Origin: Toxorhynchites rutilus septentrionalis
Taxonomy: Eukaryota; Arthropoda; Insecta; Diptera; Culicidae
Reading direction: 5' to 3'
DNA: 64,000 nt
NCBI RefSeq assembly: GCF_029784135.1
Contig: NC_073745.1
Location: 84,229,650 to 84,293,649 of the forward strand
This document shows positions 52,628 to 63,762 of the stretch, in pieces. Below the pieces are notes generated by a model. That model had not been told where the DNA came from. It did no database searches and was given only the letters and a program-made list of their open reading frames with translations. Position 1 is the first letter of the stretch. Each line of letters begins with the position of its first letter. Made by a program: the position numbers and the translations under genes.

Positions 52628-54690
52628 TTGTGTCTTCACGTTCTACTGTGACTAGCTTCGCTTAATCCAAGAAATATTCATCATACGATGGTTTTAATTG
52701 CGTGTTTTTTTTATGTTATGCTTTAAATACGCTGTACTCTTACAATCACAACAGCTTTCACTGGTAAAATTATCTCTACATAAACATCCGCTTTTAATAA
52801 ATACTAGATAGCTTTGATGTTAAATCTGAAATTTCACTATATCGAACGTATAGTTTTATGTGATTGATCAATTTGTTCGAAGAAATGTACTTCCTGGAAC
52901 GTTTCAAAATGACAAAAAGTTTGCAGAAATCACTAGATTTATGGAAAATATGATACGCGATGACTAACAATAATTGCAAACATCTCTAAGTTAAAAAGTA
53001 ACGGCAAATCATTTTGTGCTTTTTTCAATGGAGCATGTAATGACACATGACAGTGTACAAGCATCCACAGACAAGACATCTGTGAAATGTTTAAAATGTT
53101 ACGATCGTTTTTGTAGAAGAATATCTTTGCCGCAACGGATAATGCACCTCACCTAAAATCGATCTATCAATAATCAGCCACGATATCATAAAAGTTGAAA
53201 TAGTCCTGACGGAAAATATGCTCCAAAAGCTTGTCTCCCTCAATTGAGTGTCATCTTCGGTATTTCTTTATTAGCTCCATTACAGTTTTTACCGTTCATC
53301 TGAAACCAATGATTCTCCCATAATTTTTATTGAATAGAATATGGCTTGAGAAATACGCCATGTTTTCTCCAATAATCATATATAATATGGTTCATTTTTC
53401 CATATGAATAATTCAACAGTTGTGTTGCCTAAATTCGGAATGATTTTATATATTTTCAAATTGACTCTCATTCTCGCCTTGTGCGTCGTCGTTTGACTTC
53501 AAAGTTTCATTTTCCAACTGTTCCTACTAGTACGAACTTTCTCAATTTCCACGGCAACATTGCCCAATGTTTACGTTTTGTGACAATCCACAAGGAATCT
53601 CGCCAAACAGAGACGATCCTCGCGAGGAAAAGCAAGAAAACATCCACAATGCTTCCTTTTCGGCCGTCGCCGCCTTCATCTATCGGTGTGTGAGCTATCA
53701 TCACTGATTAGCAAGCAATTGGAACGTGTGATAGCGAGCAGCGAGTCGTCATCCGTCGCGCGAGGTGCGTTGTATATGTGTGTTGTCTTCTCATTTTATC
53801 TCTGATGTGAAAACCAAATCGAACAACATTCTTTTCCTACGTCGCGCTGCGTTCGGTCAGTTTATTAGATTTGCGAATTTTGTGCAAAACGAAACGGTAA
53901 CGATCGGTAACACCGACGGGAAATATGGCAGTCTGACCAGTACTGTTCGGTACTAGTGTGAGTTATTGCGTTGTAGAAGCTTCGAATGGATAATGCAACT
54001 ATCTCTCCTCCCAACAAAATTATGTGATAATTTTTTCGGCTCGTCTCATGAGAATTAAATCCTGTTTTGCAAAAAAAAATATTTGGAAGTGCGAAAGACC
54101 CACGACCGGGATTGCGTTTCGTGTGAAAGAGACAACTGCAGCATGTCGAAGAGTTGATGGAGCAGTGTTGTGTTTGAGCAGTGGATTTTGACGTTTCATT
54201 CCATATGACGTTGGCTGTCGACCGTGTGGTGGTGTGATAGTGGTAATGATGAGCATCTTCTATCTTACTTTGTTGACACAAACACATCGCGAAACCCGGC
54301 CCATTGATACGCATTGTGGCATTGTGGAGTTATGTTGAACGATTGCGGTCATAAATAGGTAAACTAAAACTAAGATCCATTTATGAAAAAATTAAACAAA
54401 TTCGTTCACATATGTTCACAAATAATTTGAAAAAATCATTAACCTTAAATTAATGACGTTCATTAGTTGATTAAAGTAATGAATGAATGGCTGAATTAAA
54501 CCCTGTTTTCAATTATAATTACGATATGTATATCCCTCAGGTTATTGATAATATTTTTTAAAGAAACTTCCTTGTTTTCTAACACCCCAATCTTATTGTA
54601 TTTTGATCTTTTTCTTCGTAATCATTTGTTCCCTATATTTCCTATTTATAAATGAATTATTATTAAATTTGTTAAAAAAAAAGCGTTAAC
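52628..54690. other. no supportable gene
   Basis: AT-rich, with a GC-richer patch at 53480-54330 (CGTCGCGCGAGGTGCGTTG near 53755). That patch might be a promoter or untranslated exon, but no motif or frame supports a gene. Confidence 0.3.
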
Positions 54691-54699
54691 CCTTTTAAG

Positions 54700-55195
54700 G
54701 GTAGTGGCAGCTAACGGTTTGGCGCATCTTGTAAAAATCTACTTAACTATCACAAAGCACCATCTTTCAATGGATACGTGTCAAAATTTGACAGCAATCG
54801 GTCGATTGGTTCGTGAGTTACAGCATTGAGAGTGAAGCAACTTTTGTTATTGTGTTTCCGAATGGAAAAATCGGAATTTCGTGTGTAATTGCATGAGTTG
54901 GGCTTCGAATTGCTTCCGCATCCACCGTACTCTACAAATCTGGCCCCAGCCACTATTTTCTGTTCGCAGAAATGAAGAGAATGCTTGCTGGAAAAGCAAG
55001 AAATTGAGGACCGATGATGAAGAGATTACCGAAACTCAAGCCTATTTTGAGGAAAACCCGAAAAAGTACTATACAAATGGTCGCTATAATCGCTGTATCG
55101 CCCTCGAAGACAATTATGTTGAATAATAATATTGAATTTTGCAAAATAAAAAATTAGTTTTACTGTGTTACCTTATAAAGTTTTCAGCTGAACTG
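54700..55195 (+). mobile_element. second mariner relic
   Basis: The transposase C-terminus is readable on the plus strand: CWKSKKLRTDDEEITETQAY, FEENPKKYY, RYNRCIALEDNYVE and a TAA stop. About 15 bp of spacer and CCTTATAAAGTTTTCAGCTG follow, matching the end of the relic at 22115-23008. Upstream, AAATCTACTTAACTATCACA (54736) corresponds to the LLDYHK region, but the catalytic core is lost and the frame is broken. Confidence 0.75.
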
Positions 55196-55506
55196 TTATA
55201 TTGCCTCCAACGATTTTCTCTTGTTTAACAATGAACTATCACTTCTAGCCTTATGTGGTAACTAGTTCTGATACCTAGCCTGATTTTTTGAGCGCGAACT
55301 TTTTATTTTGGAGCCATTTTCGTGTTAATTCCCAATTTAGAGCAGAAAAAGCAAATTTCCGAAAAGTCATTGAAGAACATTCATTTTTTTGAAGTTTTCA
55401 ATACATGCCGAGTCTAATCATGAGTTTTATTAGTTGTGTTTGTTGTAATAACATCAAAAATTCAAATATAAGAAAATCATTTTTACCATCAAGTGTTGAC
55501 CGCTAG

Positions 55507-55770
55507 ACGGGCAGGTGGCATATATATTGCCACCAATATTTTATGCTAGCTGGGTAAGTGGCAACTATATTGCCACCAGCATTCTACGCTATCCGGGCAG
55601 GTGGCATATATATCGCCACCAACATTTTACGTTAGCCCTTTTACGGGCATATGAGAGCTCTATTGCCACCAACATTTTACGTTAGCCGGGCAGTCACAAC
55701 TATATTGCCACCAACATTTTATGCTAGCCGGGCAGTGGCAACTATGTTGCCACCAATTTTTCCAGTTTTT
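55507..55770. repeat. ~50-bp tandem repeat with hairpin in each unit
   Basis: There are six units of about 42-52 bp with the pattern GCCGGGCAGTGGCAACTATA, TTGCCACCAACATTTTA(C/T)G(C/T)TA. In units with GGTGGCATATATATTGCCAC(C) the ends pair as GGTGGCA/TGCCACC. One unit has an extra CCCTTTTACGG segment. Confidence 0.85.
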
Positions 55771-56707
55771 TTCATTAGTTTTTCTGTTGTTTTGTGTTTT
55801 TAGCATGTAAACATGTCGCTGTATTGTAGTTTGCGTTGATTACATGCTTAGTTCTCACGGCCTGTTAACGGGTTAAACAAAAACGACACAATTATCTTTG
55901 TTTTGATTTGCTCGTTGCTTCACATTAAATGATACAAATCTAGAATTCAATCTTCTTGAAAAAATCTTATTCGTTTCCGATTCCGATTATTTATGGATTA
56001 TTACTACATTGTATTATTCTATGAAAAATGATACAATTATGCTTGCATACCTTTATCCCGAATTGGAAATGGTTTTACAAGAGAGAATTTGAATTTAAAT
56101 AAAGAAATGATTCTAACAGAAGAACATTACAAATCTAGAAATAAAGGAAAGAAAAAAATTGGAAAAAATCTTTCTACGTTTAAACAACTTTTAAAGGGGA
56201 CATTTTTTTATTTCTTTTTCAATAAATTTATATTACTCACTTTTCCGTCGTCGCCAGGTGTAAAATACGCCTGTAGAGCGCAGTCTTTTTTCTTGCTTTT
56301 CCGGTCACTGCTGCCTCTTTCTGCTTCTCCACACGATCTCTGTGTACACCGCTCTCCACTACCGTCACTACTGTCATTCTGATTTTCCAATCAATACAAG
56401 GTGTATGTGTATATTCAAAGTGTGTATTTAATATTGGAACGAGGGATCCTACAATTCCGGCTCGTTGCACCTCTGTTCCAACAGTTTACTATTCGATAGT
56501 TGAGTTCCGAAGTACTACGTTCGTAGTTTAATAAACGTCGATTGTGTGGAAGAATTTTCGTTTCTTGTTCAATGAAGACGAACACAACGATTTGATTTGT
56601 TCGACAACTTGTATAGGAGAGCATTGATGAATTCTCGGCACTTCATGAAGATTAACGTGTGGCTTGTTCCATTTTTCGCTTTACTCCACAGAATCGTGTT
56701 GTTTGTT
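55771..56707. other. gene-free sequence
   Basis: No gene or element was recognised. Short open frames occur on both strands. Confidence 0.35.
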
Positions 56708-56730
56708 AGTAAACTTTTATAATAATTTGA

Positions 56731-57095
56731 GCTTGAGCTTCTTTGAGCTTGGGTAGACTGTACAATTCGTAGTTGCTCTCCGTGATTGACCTGAACCAAC
56801 CAAATTGCACAAAGAACACAGAATGACGCTTGGGACTAGCAAATCATTCTCGTTGTGCAATTTTCGGTGATTCGAGCTTTAAATTGTCAATAACGACGCC
56901 GGCCACGTCCTTACAGTCACCAGGGGATGGGAAGGAATGTTAGTATGATATTCGCCGCCCGAAGGCCAGAAGGGTCGCCTCTATAGCGTGGTTCCCTAGC
57001 GTTTATCATGGGAGGGATTGTTGTTAGTGGGAATGGTTAAGAAAAATCAGGATTCACTGCGGTAAGTGATGTGATTATGTAAATGCGAACAATTG
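56731..57095 (-). mobile_element. 5'-truncated retroposon, 23-bp TSD
   Basis: A 365-bp insertion is flanked by a perfect 23-bp direct repeat (56708-56730 and 57096-57118, core AAACTTTTATAATAATTTGA). On the minus strand it ends in a simple-repeat tail built of AAGCTC units. Long perfect target duplications and a microsatellite tail are typical of LINE-driven insertion, and the body is probably a LINE 3' untranslated region. The class is not proven because no coding part is present. Confidence 0.7.
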
Positions 57096-57118
57096 AGTAA
57101 ACTTTTATAATAATTTGA

Positions 57119-58195
57119 AAAACAAATATAGGAACTATGCTAGCGGCCACCATAATTTTTCAAGCATTGCATTCTGAGATGCTGTATGAATTCAGAAACA
57201 TTAAAGGTACTTTCCGCTAGTATTATTTCGGCAGCTGTTAACTTTTTAAACGCCTGCAAATCTTTGCCGTTTTGCTGGCTCTGAAGAATTGAATGATACT
57301 TCTTATTTCATGAATGTTGAATCGATGATACAAAAAAAGATGAAAGATGAAAGTTTAGAACGGTTCATCATATCGATATAGGAATTAAGGAATTAAGATA
57401 TCCATAATTAACAGCCTAATAGTTTGTCGGTTGGTTATTTAAACATGCACTAATAGGAAAGAGTTTGCCCGACGCAGAACGATCAGAATGTCACCGAAAT
57501 CAATAATTGGCGCGTTTCAAGATGTTGATTTAAGAAAATTAATTTGACAGGCACTGGTACATGCCTGAGATGAGATTAGACAACAGACGAATCGATTCCG
57601 GACCAGTTTTCAGATCAGCTGCTGATTGGTCAATTCTGAAGGGTTACTAATAATATTTGAAATGGTAACTCATGGTAACACTAGTTTTCATGATAAAGCA
57701 TAACATAAAAATATAATTTGTTGCAAAATATGCAACAAATAATCTTCAGAGACCTTATCTCATTAGGAAACATGGCATCTCTCATCAACTAAGCATTGAA
57801 TAAAAAGATAATAAACGTACAAACGCAGGTAATACTACGTTAAAAAGGCAAATTTCCTCTAGGAATGTTAGTGCCATTTTAAAAAGCAGAGATGTAATGC
57901 TGTACTGAATTACGCTACTGATAACTGAGCGACCAGTTTCGTGGGCTCATTCAAATCACTCAAAAAATTTTTTTTATTTAATTCCCTCCGCTCACCCCCA
58001 TCTCGAAGAAACTCTGTTATGAGCTTCCTGGAGTTGGGCACCATTTATTCAATTGAAAAAAAACAGACACAAGGAAACGGACGCTGAAGGGTGAACGGGA
58101 AAACATAAAAAGGATGATGTTTGGATCCCAGTGAAAAACAAATTTCTTTTAAAGGATCCAAATAAAATTACAACACAACATAATATCAATAAGTA
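57119..58195. other. gene-free sequence
   Basis: Nothing recognised over about 1.1 kb. Confidence 0.35.
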
Positions 58196-58199
58196 GGAA

Positions 58200-59530
58200 A
58201 ACATTAACAATGAATAGAACTGGCACTCGTACTTAGAGAAAGAATTTGTGAACATGAAGAGTTATTACAGGAATTGTTATGCTTGTTCGTGGTTCGAATT
58301 ATGAAAGCGTTTATTGCCGATTTTAGATGTTTCTTTAATTTCTTTTTGAAGAGATCAGAGCGTGTGATCAGTCGGACTTCAGACGGTAGCACATTTAAAC
58401 GAGACGTCCATAGAATAGAATGCGATGCTGTCCTATACTAGTCGTTGCTCGACTTCGTACTAAATTCTGGGCTTGTCGTGTGCTGTGTCGGTGGTTTGAT
58501 GTAGGGATTTCTAGGTTGTGGTTAGATTTATTGTCATTAATAACACTATGTACAAGTTTACAGGTCTGAAATTCACGTAGTCCGATAAGTGGCAGTATAC
58601 AATTAGGGTTGTCAGAGTATAATTCCAAAGTAGGATGTAGAGTTGGTAGTCTATATATTATTTTCAAGCATCTATTCTGCAATGATTGAAGCTCCTTAAG
58701 TTTTGTTTTGCATGCATGACCTCACACTATTATCCCATACTGCAGTTGAGAGTGAATGCATGCAAAATAAAAATTGATTAGAGCTCTCTGTGGTACAAAA
58801 GTGAAAACCCTTTTTAAAATCCCGCAAAGGGAGGAGATTTTTTTTTCGAGACGGAACCTCAAGATATTTGAAGTGTATCACTCTCTCAATTGAAACATCC
58901 ATAATTGCGGGGTCAGAGTAAATGGGATTTTTTTTCTTGGAGAATGGAAGACCATGTATTTGGTTTTCGATAAATTGAGTGACGATAAATTTGCTTGGAA
59001 ATATTTACACAAAACAGTCATGTCTTTTTCAATGTTTAAAACTACATTTTTGACATCCGAGCAAGGATAAAACAATGCTGTGTCATCAGCGAAAAGCCTA
59101 GCGGTTCCTATAAGTGGCAGGTTCCCGATATCGTTGATGTACAATAGAAATAACAGAGGTCCTATATTACTGCCTTGGGGTACACCAACGTTTACCCAAG
59201 GATACGTATTGCTGTCTATCGGAGAGATAGCTTCGTACAAGATCGTTGGCTTTTCCTCGGATACCATGAGTATTTAGTTTTTTTTAATAATATTTTATGA
59301 TCAATTGTATCAAAAGTCTTCTTGAGATCTAGAAACAGTGCTCCAACAATCATTTTGCGATCGATTCCTTCAATTATTTCATCCACAAGCTCAGTGATGG
59401 CAGTTGTAGTGCTACACCTACGCCTGAATCCATATTGAAGCTTGTAGAAAACATGGGTTTTATTCAGAAATTCAAGAAATCTTTTCACAAGCAATTTTTC
59501 CATTATTTTATTTAGTACAGATAGTGTTGA
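58200..59530 (-). pseudogene. CR1/L2-like LINE reverse transcriptase fragment
   Basis: Minus-strand order: FLEFLNKTHVFYKLQYGFRR, GALFLDLKKTFDTIDHKILL (A box), GVPQGSNIGPLLFLLYIND (B box), LFADDTALF (catalytic box), NLSKTKYMVF, then QNRCLKIIYRLPTL and LPSEVRLITRSDLFKKKLKK at the C-terminus. At least three frameshifts break it (near 59260, 58890 and 58690). The endonuclease is missing. The motif style fits the CR1/L2 side of the LINEs; exact clade not settled. Confidence 0.8.
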
Positions 59531-59594
59531 AATGGGTCTGTAATTATAACATATGTTCTTGTTTGCTATACATGTTTTGACTCTGAATTTTAGG

Positions 59595-59665
59595 TAGACT
59601 AATCGACGTAAAATATTTATTCGTTTTAATTATTATTTTATAGTAACCGTTCGAATAATAATCGT
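59595..59665. mobile_element. fragment of the hAT-like MITE
   Basis: ACTAATCGACGTAAAATATT, TATTCGTTTTAATTATTATT and GTTCGAATAATAATCG resemble the right half of the MITE at 38787-39274 (ATTAATCGACGTAAATTATT and so on). Confidence 0.45.
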
Positions 59666-60182
59666 TGTCTGCATGTATGATTCGATTCATCATGGGATTA
59701 GAAACACTCGTACGTGGATACTTGCTGGTATTTATGCACCCTCTGTTTAGGTATCCTATAACATTCGAATTTAACGTTGCCAAATACCAAGTTGTCTCGC
59801 TCACCGGACACCACAACACCATTCCATACATGTACAAGCACAGGAAAGTTATTTTGGACCGAACTATCAGACAAACCAGGTTTGTACAAATCTTCTTAAT
59901 TTGCGTAAAGATCTGAAGGTTCTTAGCTTCTACGTCAAATCGACCTCAACATGTTTGACTGTGCACTAAGAAGTCTTTAACCCGAGCCACTTTATAAAAT
60001 TATGAATATGACATAACATTGTCTGTAAGCATCAAAAATTTAAGACGCAACTTAACATAAATATTTTTACGATCAAATGATATCCATAGTTAACACCCTT
60101 TCACCCACTGTGTGTGCCACCACTGGCGGCAGTGTTTGTTCGGTGCACTCGATCGCACTCGTGGGTACACACTCATATCTCC

Positions 60183-60216
60183 GCTACTGCTACTGCTGCT
60201 GCTGCTGATGCTGATG
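60183..60216. repeat. CTG/CTGATG microsatellite
   Basis: Short run of CTGCTG and CTGATG units just upstream of the candidate exon. Confidence 0.8.
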
Positions 60217-60249
60217 CTGACACCACTGCGCCCGTGTTGTATGTTTGCG

Positions 60250-61320
60250 TGTCGGGACCGAACCAGCAGCAGACGACGAAAATAATCAAAACGTCAAAAT
60301 TTTCTCCTATACTTTTCGTGGATTTCGGAATTATAGGCACTCTTGCTCGCTGGTAAGAGTCGTGAAAATTTCGCAATTTCGCGCAGCGTTTGTGTTTTTC
60401 CGTGCCTAATCTAGTGGCAATAGTTGCAGCAGTGATTGCACCGCTGGATTCGTGCGTTTTTCCGTACCAATATCATCCGTGTGCGTTGGAAGGATTTGAA
60501 AGTGATTTTTCGTACCACAGATCCCACGGGGGCACCCATTGAGTATGTAAACTTGAGAAGAGAAGAAATAGAAACATTCAGCAGCCCCGCCGTGGAAATG
60601 CAGAAGAGGAAGCAGCGGCAGCAGCAGGAAAGGATGCGATGAAAGTGGTGCAGGTATAAAATACAGTGCAAATACTTCTGTAAATACTGCGCGAAAAAGA
60701 GATAGCGACAAGATCGTCGTCGGGGCTGTCAAATTGTTGTTGCGAAAATAGTTTATCGATTAATCGCGGTGTGTCAGCCTTTTTTCCAACGTTAGCTCCT
60801 TTGCCGAAAGAAGATTCTGACGATACCCTAAAGTCTCCCCGAGGATTTGTGAAAAGTAATTCGCTGTTTGCAGTTTTCTTCCCGGATGATGTTGTGCAAA
60901 GGTGCGTGATCCGGTGTTGTGTCTCGCCAGGATGGTGTTCCGGATAAGTGCTTGCTGAGTGTTGTGTCGGAGAAGTTGCGAAAGGAAGACAGAATATCCG
61001 TACACACACGCCCAGTCTGGAGGTGAAATATTCCGCAATATTTTAGCGGATCACTTCCGGGCATCGGTAGCGCCCTGTGGGGTGTCGGAAGTTTGCTTGG
61101 AATAAAAACCATAAGTGGTACGCACCTTCCGATGATGATTTATTGAACAACATCATCATTGCTTCGATTGGTTCGTAGAGTGGAACAGTGGAAGATTCCA
61201 GCAGCGCCGCTCGGTAGCGCGTATACGCAGAGCGAGACACAGGATTGAAGGTTTCCCCTCGCAACAGTCGACCAGCTGCGACCGGTTGCGGACGACCGAA
61301 GAGGTCTAAATTCCATCCAA
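60250..61320 (+). other. candidate untranslated first exon with splice donor
   Basis: The stretch is richer in GC and CpG than its surroundings, is not made of recognised repeats, and ends CCATCCAAG|GTAAGTTATTG at about 61320. That is a near-perfect insect splice donor on the plus strand. Plus-strand frames are short and stop-rich, so it would be 5' UTR. Open frames on the minus strand overlap one another and look like composition effects. A gene further downstream, outside the window, is the natural reading; this is inference. Confidence 0.4.
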
Positions 61321-62057
61321 GGTAAGTTATTGTTGTTTGTGCTGTTCTGGCTGTGTGGTACTTTGTACCGGTTTGTTCTGAGGAGCTCTGCTTTTTTCTT
61401 CTCTCTGTCCGCTCGTATTAATATAAATATGAATGGCACAATTGCACCTATTGCGTGGTTTGTATCTCAGGCGGATAATTGACACGGTTTGAAGTGATCT
61501 ACTTATTTTATAAGGAAGGATGTTTTATGTTCAATTAACCTCTCGCACTCGAAATTAATTAACAGAGCCCCGTTGGTAAAATCATTGATGATTTATCATC
61601 ATCATCGCGACAAATGTAACATTTGTTTTATCCCTCATTAGCTGAAATTCAGAGTCATACATTTTGATCGTATCTCTGGACTATAATCGATTATTGGGAG
61701 CAGAAAAGGACGACACGAACGAAAATGTGACGACAACGTCTGGGTTGTCGCCTTGTGGACTCATAACACACTTGCGAACACGCACACGTCTAGTGCCAAT
61801 CGACCAAACGGACACATTTTTCACATGCGAATTAAGAAAACAATGCACACGCTAGACGAAATAAAAGTGGATCCGAGAACCGGTGCGAAATGCAGTCTGA
61901 TAGGGCTTGTGGGAAAGGAAAACAAAACGACAGAATTGAATGAAAAAGTATTCCAATTGGGAAAAAGCTCCATACTCACAACTATGTAGATTCTCGATTG
62001 ATTTGCTGCTCGAGCGTTGGTGTTAAGTCTAAAGGGCCATTCTCGGTGGATATCAAG
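61321..62057. other. gene-free sequence, possible intron
   Basis: It follows the donor site. The plus-strand frame 61753-61989 has no recognised motif. Confidence 0.3.
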
Positions 62058-62068
62058 AACCCTAAATA

Positions 62069-62219
62069 CAGTGGAGGCGATCTGGCGTAGTGGTAACATC
62101 CATGCCTCTCACGCTAAAGGTCACGAGTTCAATTCTCACTCCCGACATTCTTCCAAAAATGGAAGTAAAAGTGACGAACCAGCCAAATGAGTTGAAAATC
62201 ACTATAATACAGATAAAAA
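62069..62219 (+). mobile_element. tRNA-related SINE, second copy
   Basis: This 151-bp copy of the SINE at 26359-26507 has box A-like TGGCGTAGTGGTAACATCC, box B-like GGTCACGAGTTCAATTC, and a short A-rich tail. It is flanked by perfect 11-bp repeats AACCCTAAATA (62058-62068, 62220-62230). Confidence 0.85.
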
Positions 62220-62540
62220 AACCCTAAATAGTTTAATTTGATGATTGCTAGGAAAAAAAACAACATGGAAAAGGGGAAATTCGAGGAGTCGAACGAGTGA
62301 TTTTGAAACTACAAATATTTTTCACTGCTTACTTTTTTCTGCCAGCCTAACCATGTCCCAAACCACATGTGGCATATACATACCATGGAACGATCATATC
62401 AGAAGATAACTGATTTTTTCTTCATGGAGGGTCCAAATCAGCTATACTATTTTCATTGGCCTATCTGGTATTATTTTATTTTAAACAATTCTATAACGAA
62501 AACCTAAGAAAAAATTTGTTGCCTCAGAATGCATTTTTGC

Positions 62541-62780
62541 ATACAAAATAGAAGTCATGCAGAAAATTTAAAAAATGAGCCCAAGGTGGTAAAACTATTT
62601 TTGACAAACTTTGTGGAACATCGAATTTTTAGGAATTTTCGAAACTTCGAATTTTTGTATGTTAACAATCATTTTTAGCCACAAATTATGAATCCTGATG
62701 TGATTTAAAACAAAAAAGGTTATTATCAATCTTCTTCTAAATGTATATACCATTCTCGAAATAATTAAAAAAATATTTCT
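62541..62780. repeat. ~240-bp direct repeat, copy 1
   Basis: It shares nearly its whole length with 63763-64000 (AAAATAGAAGTCATG(C/T)AGAA, ACTATTTTTGACAAA, TGGAACATCGAATTTTTAGG, CAAAAAAGGTTATTATCAAT). The class is unknown. The second copy runs off the window edge. Confidence 0.85.
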
Positions 62781-63080
62781 TATTTTTTTGATTTTATAGT
62801 AAATAATCCCTTTTAATATGTTTGTCGTGTTATACCGTCATGTTCATGAAATTTTATGAATTTCCTGATAATTTCCAACAACTTCTCCGAAGACATCATC
62901 ATGGTTCATTTTTTGACTCAAGCGTAACTTTTGAAAAGGGCGTATCGATTTGGGTAAGAGAAATCTTTGATAATTTATTTCTCAAAGTCGTACCGAAATA
63001 GTGTGTTAGAAAGAGTTATAGAGTATTGTTGGCTTAATTTGAAAAAAATATACACAGAAGAAAAATTAGTACTCTTTTTT

Positions 63081-63680
63081 GACGTAGGATTACGTCTTTC
63101 GGGAACATATTGGGGTACAAATTGAAAATCGAAAATCGAGCACATCGTAAAAATTGTCCAATTTCAAACGCTTATTGCTCAGTTTGCTCATGATGGATTG
63201 ATGAAATTTTTACGTCAATCGATTTCGGCACTCCATAACAATTTTTTATATTGAATAAAATAATATATGTCATGAAACTAACTATCGATCAATTGAAAAA
63301 TCTCAACCCCTATTCTAACGAACATATCCACTTCTAATTGGTCGAAATTGACGACACATGCGGCGGTTCCCTAACAGAGACATCAAAAGCAAGCTGCCTG
63401 GGGGAAATCGACATTGTAAATACATGAAAGTAGGGGGAGTTTTTGTTCCTACCGAAATGTGTTCACTAACAGAGACATCAAAACCAAGATGCCCGAAGGA
63501 AATCGGCATTGCAAATATATGCAAGTCGGGGGCATTTTTATATCGCAAGTAGACCACCAAATCCCAAATAATTATCAAAGAGTTTAACGGTGTAATTCTT
63601 CAGCATGTCCAAAATCAACAGATAGCCTAACGAAATCCTACGTCAACTATGCGGTCGTATCTCGGACACAACCCTCCTGT
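63081..63680 (+). mobile_element. hairpin-motif element, fourth major copy
   Basis: It opens with GACGTAGGATTACGTC. The middle is diverged, then two minisatellite units follow (TTCCCTAACAGAGACATC at 63366, and TTCACTAACAGAGACATC near 63463). It closes with ATCCTACGTCAACTATGCGG then TCGTATCTCGGACACAACCC. The two GACGTAG-type motifs are inverted relative to each other, so this copy shows both ends. Confidence 0.65.
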
Positions 63681-63762
63681 GACTTTTTTATTTACAAAAT
63701 AAAATTTTAATTTACGATATCAAAAAATATGTATTTTTTTATATTTTTTCAATTTTTTCATA

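Noticed and set aside
60406..61439. Overlapping minus-strand open frames of 86-143 codons
   Set aside because: Several frames are open at once in a GC-richer region. None has a motif, and the plus strand there ends in a strong splice donor.
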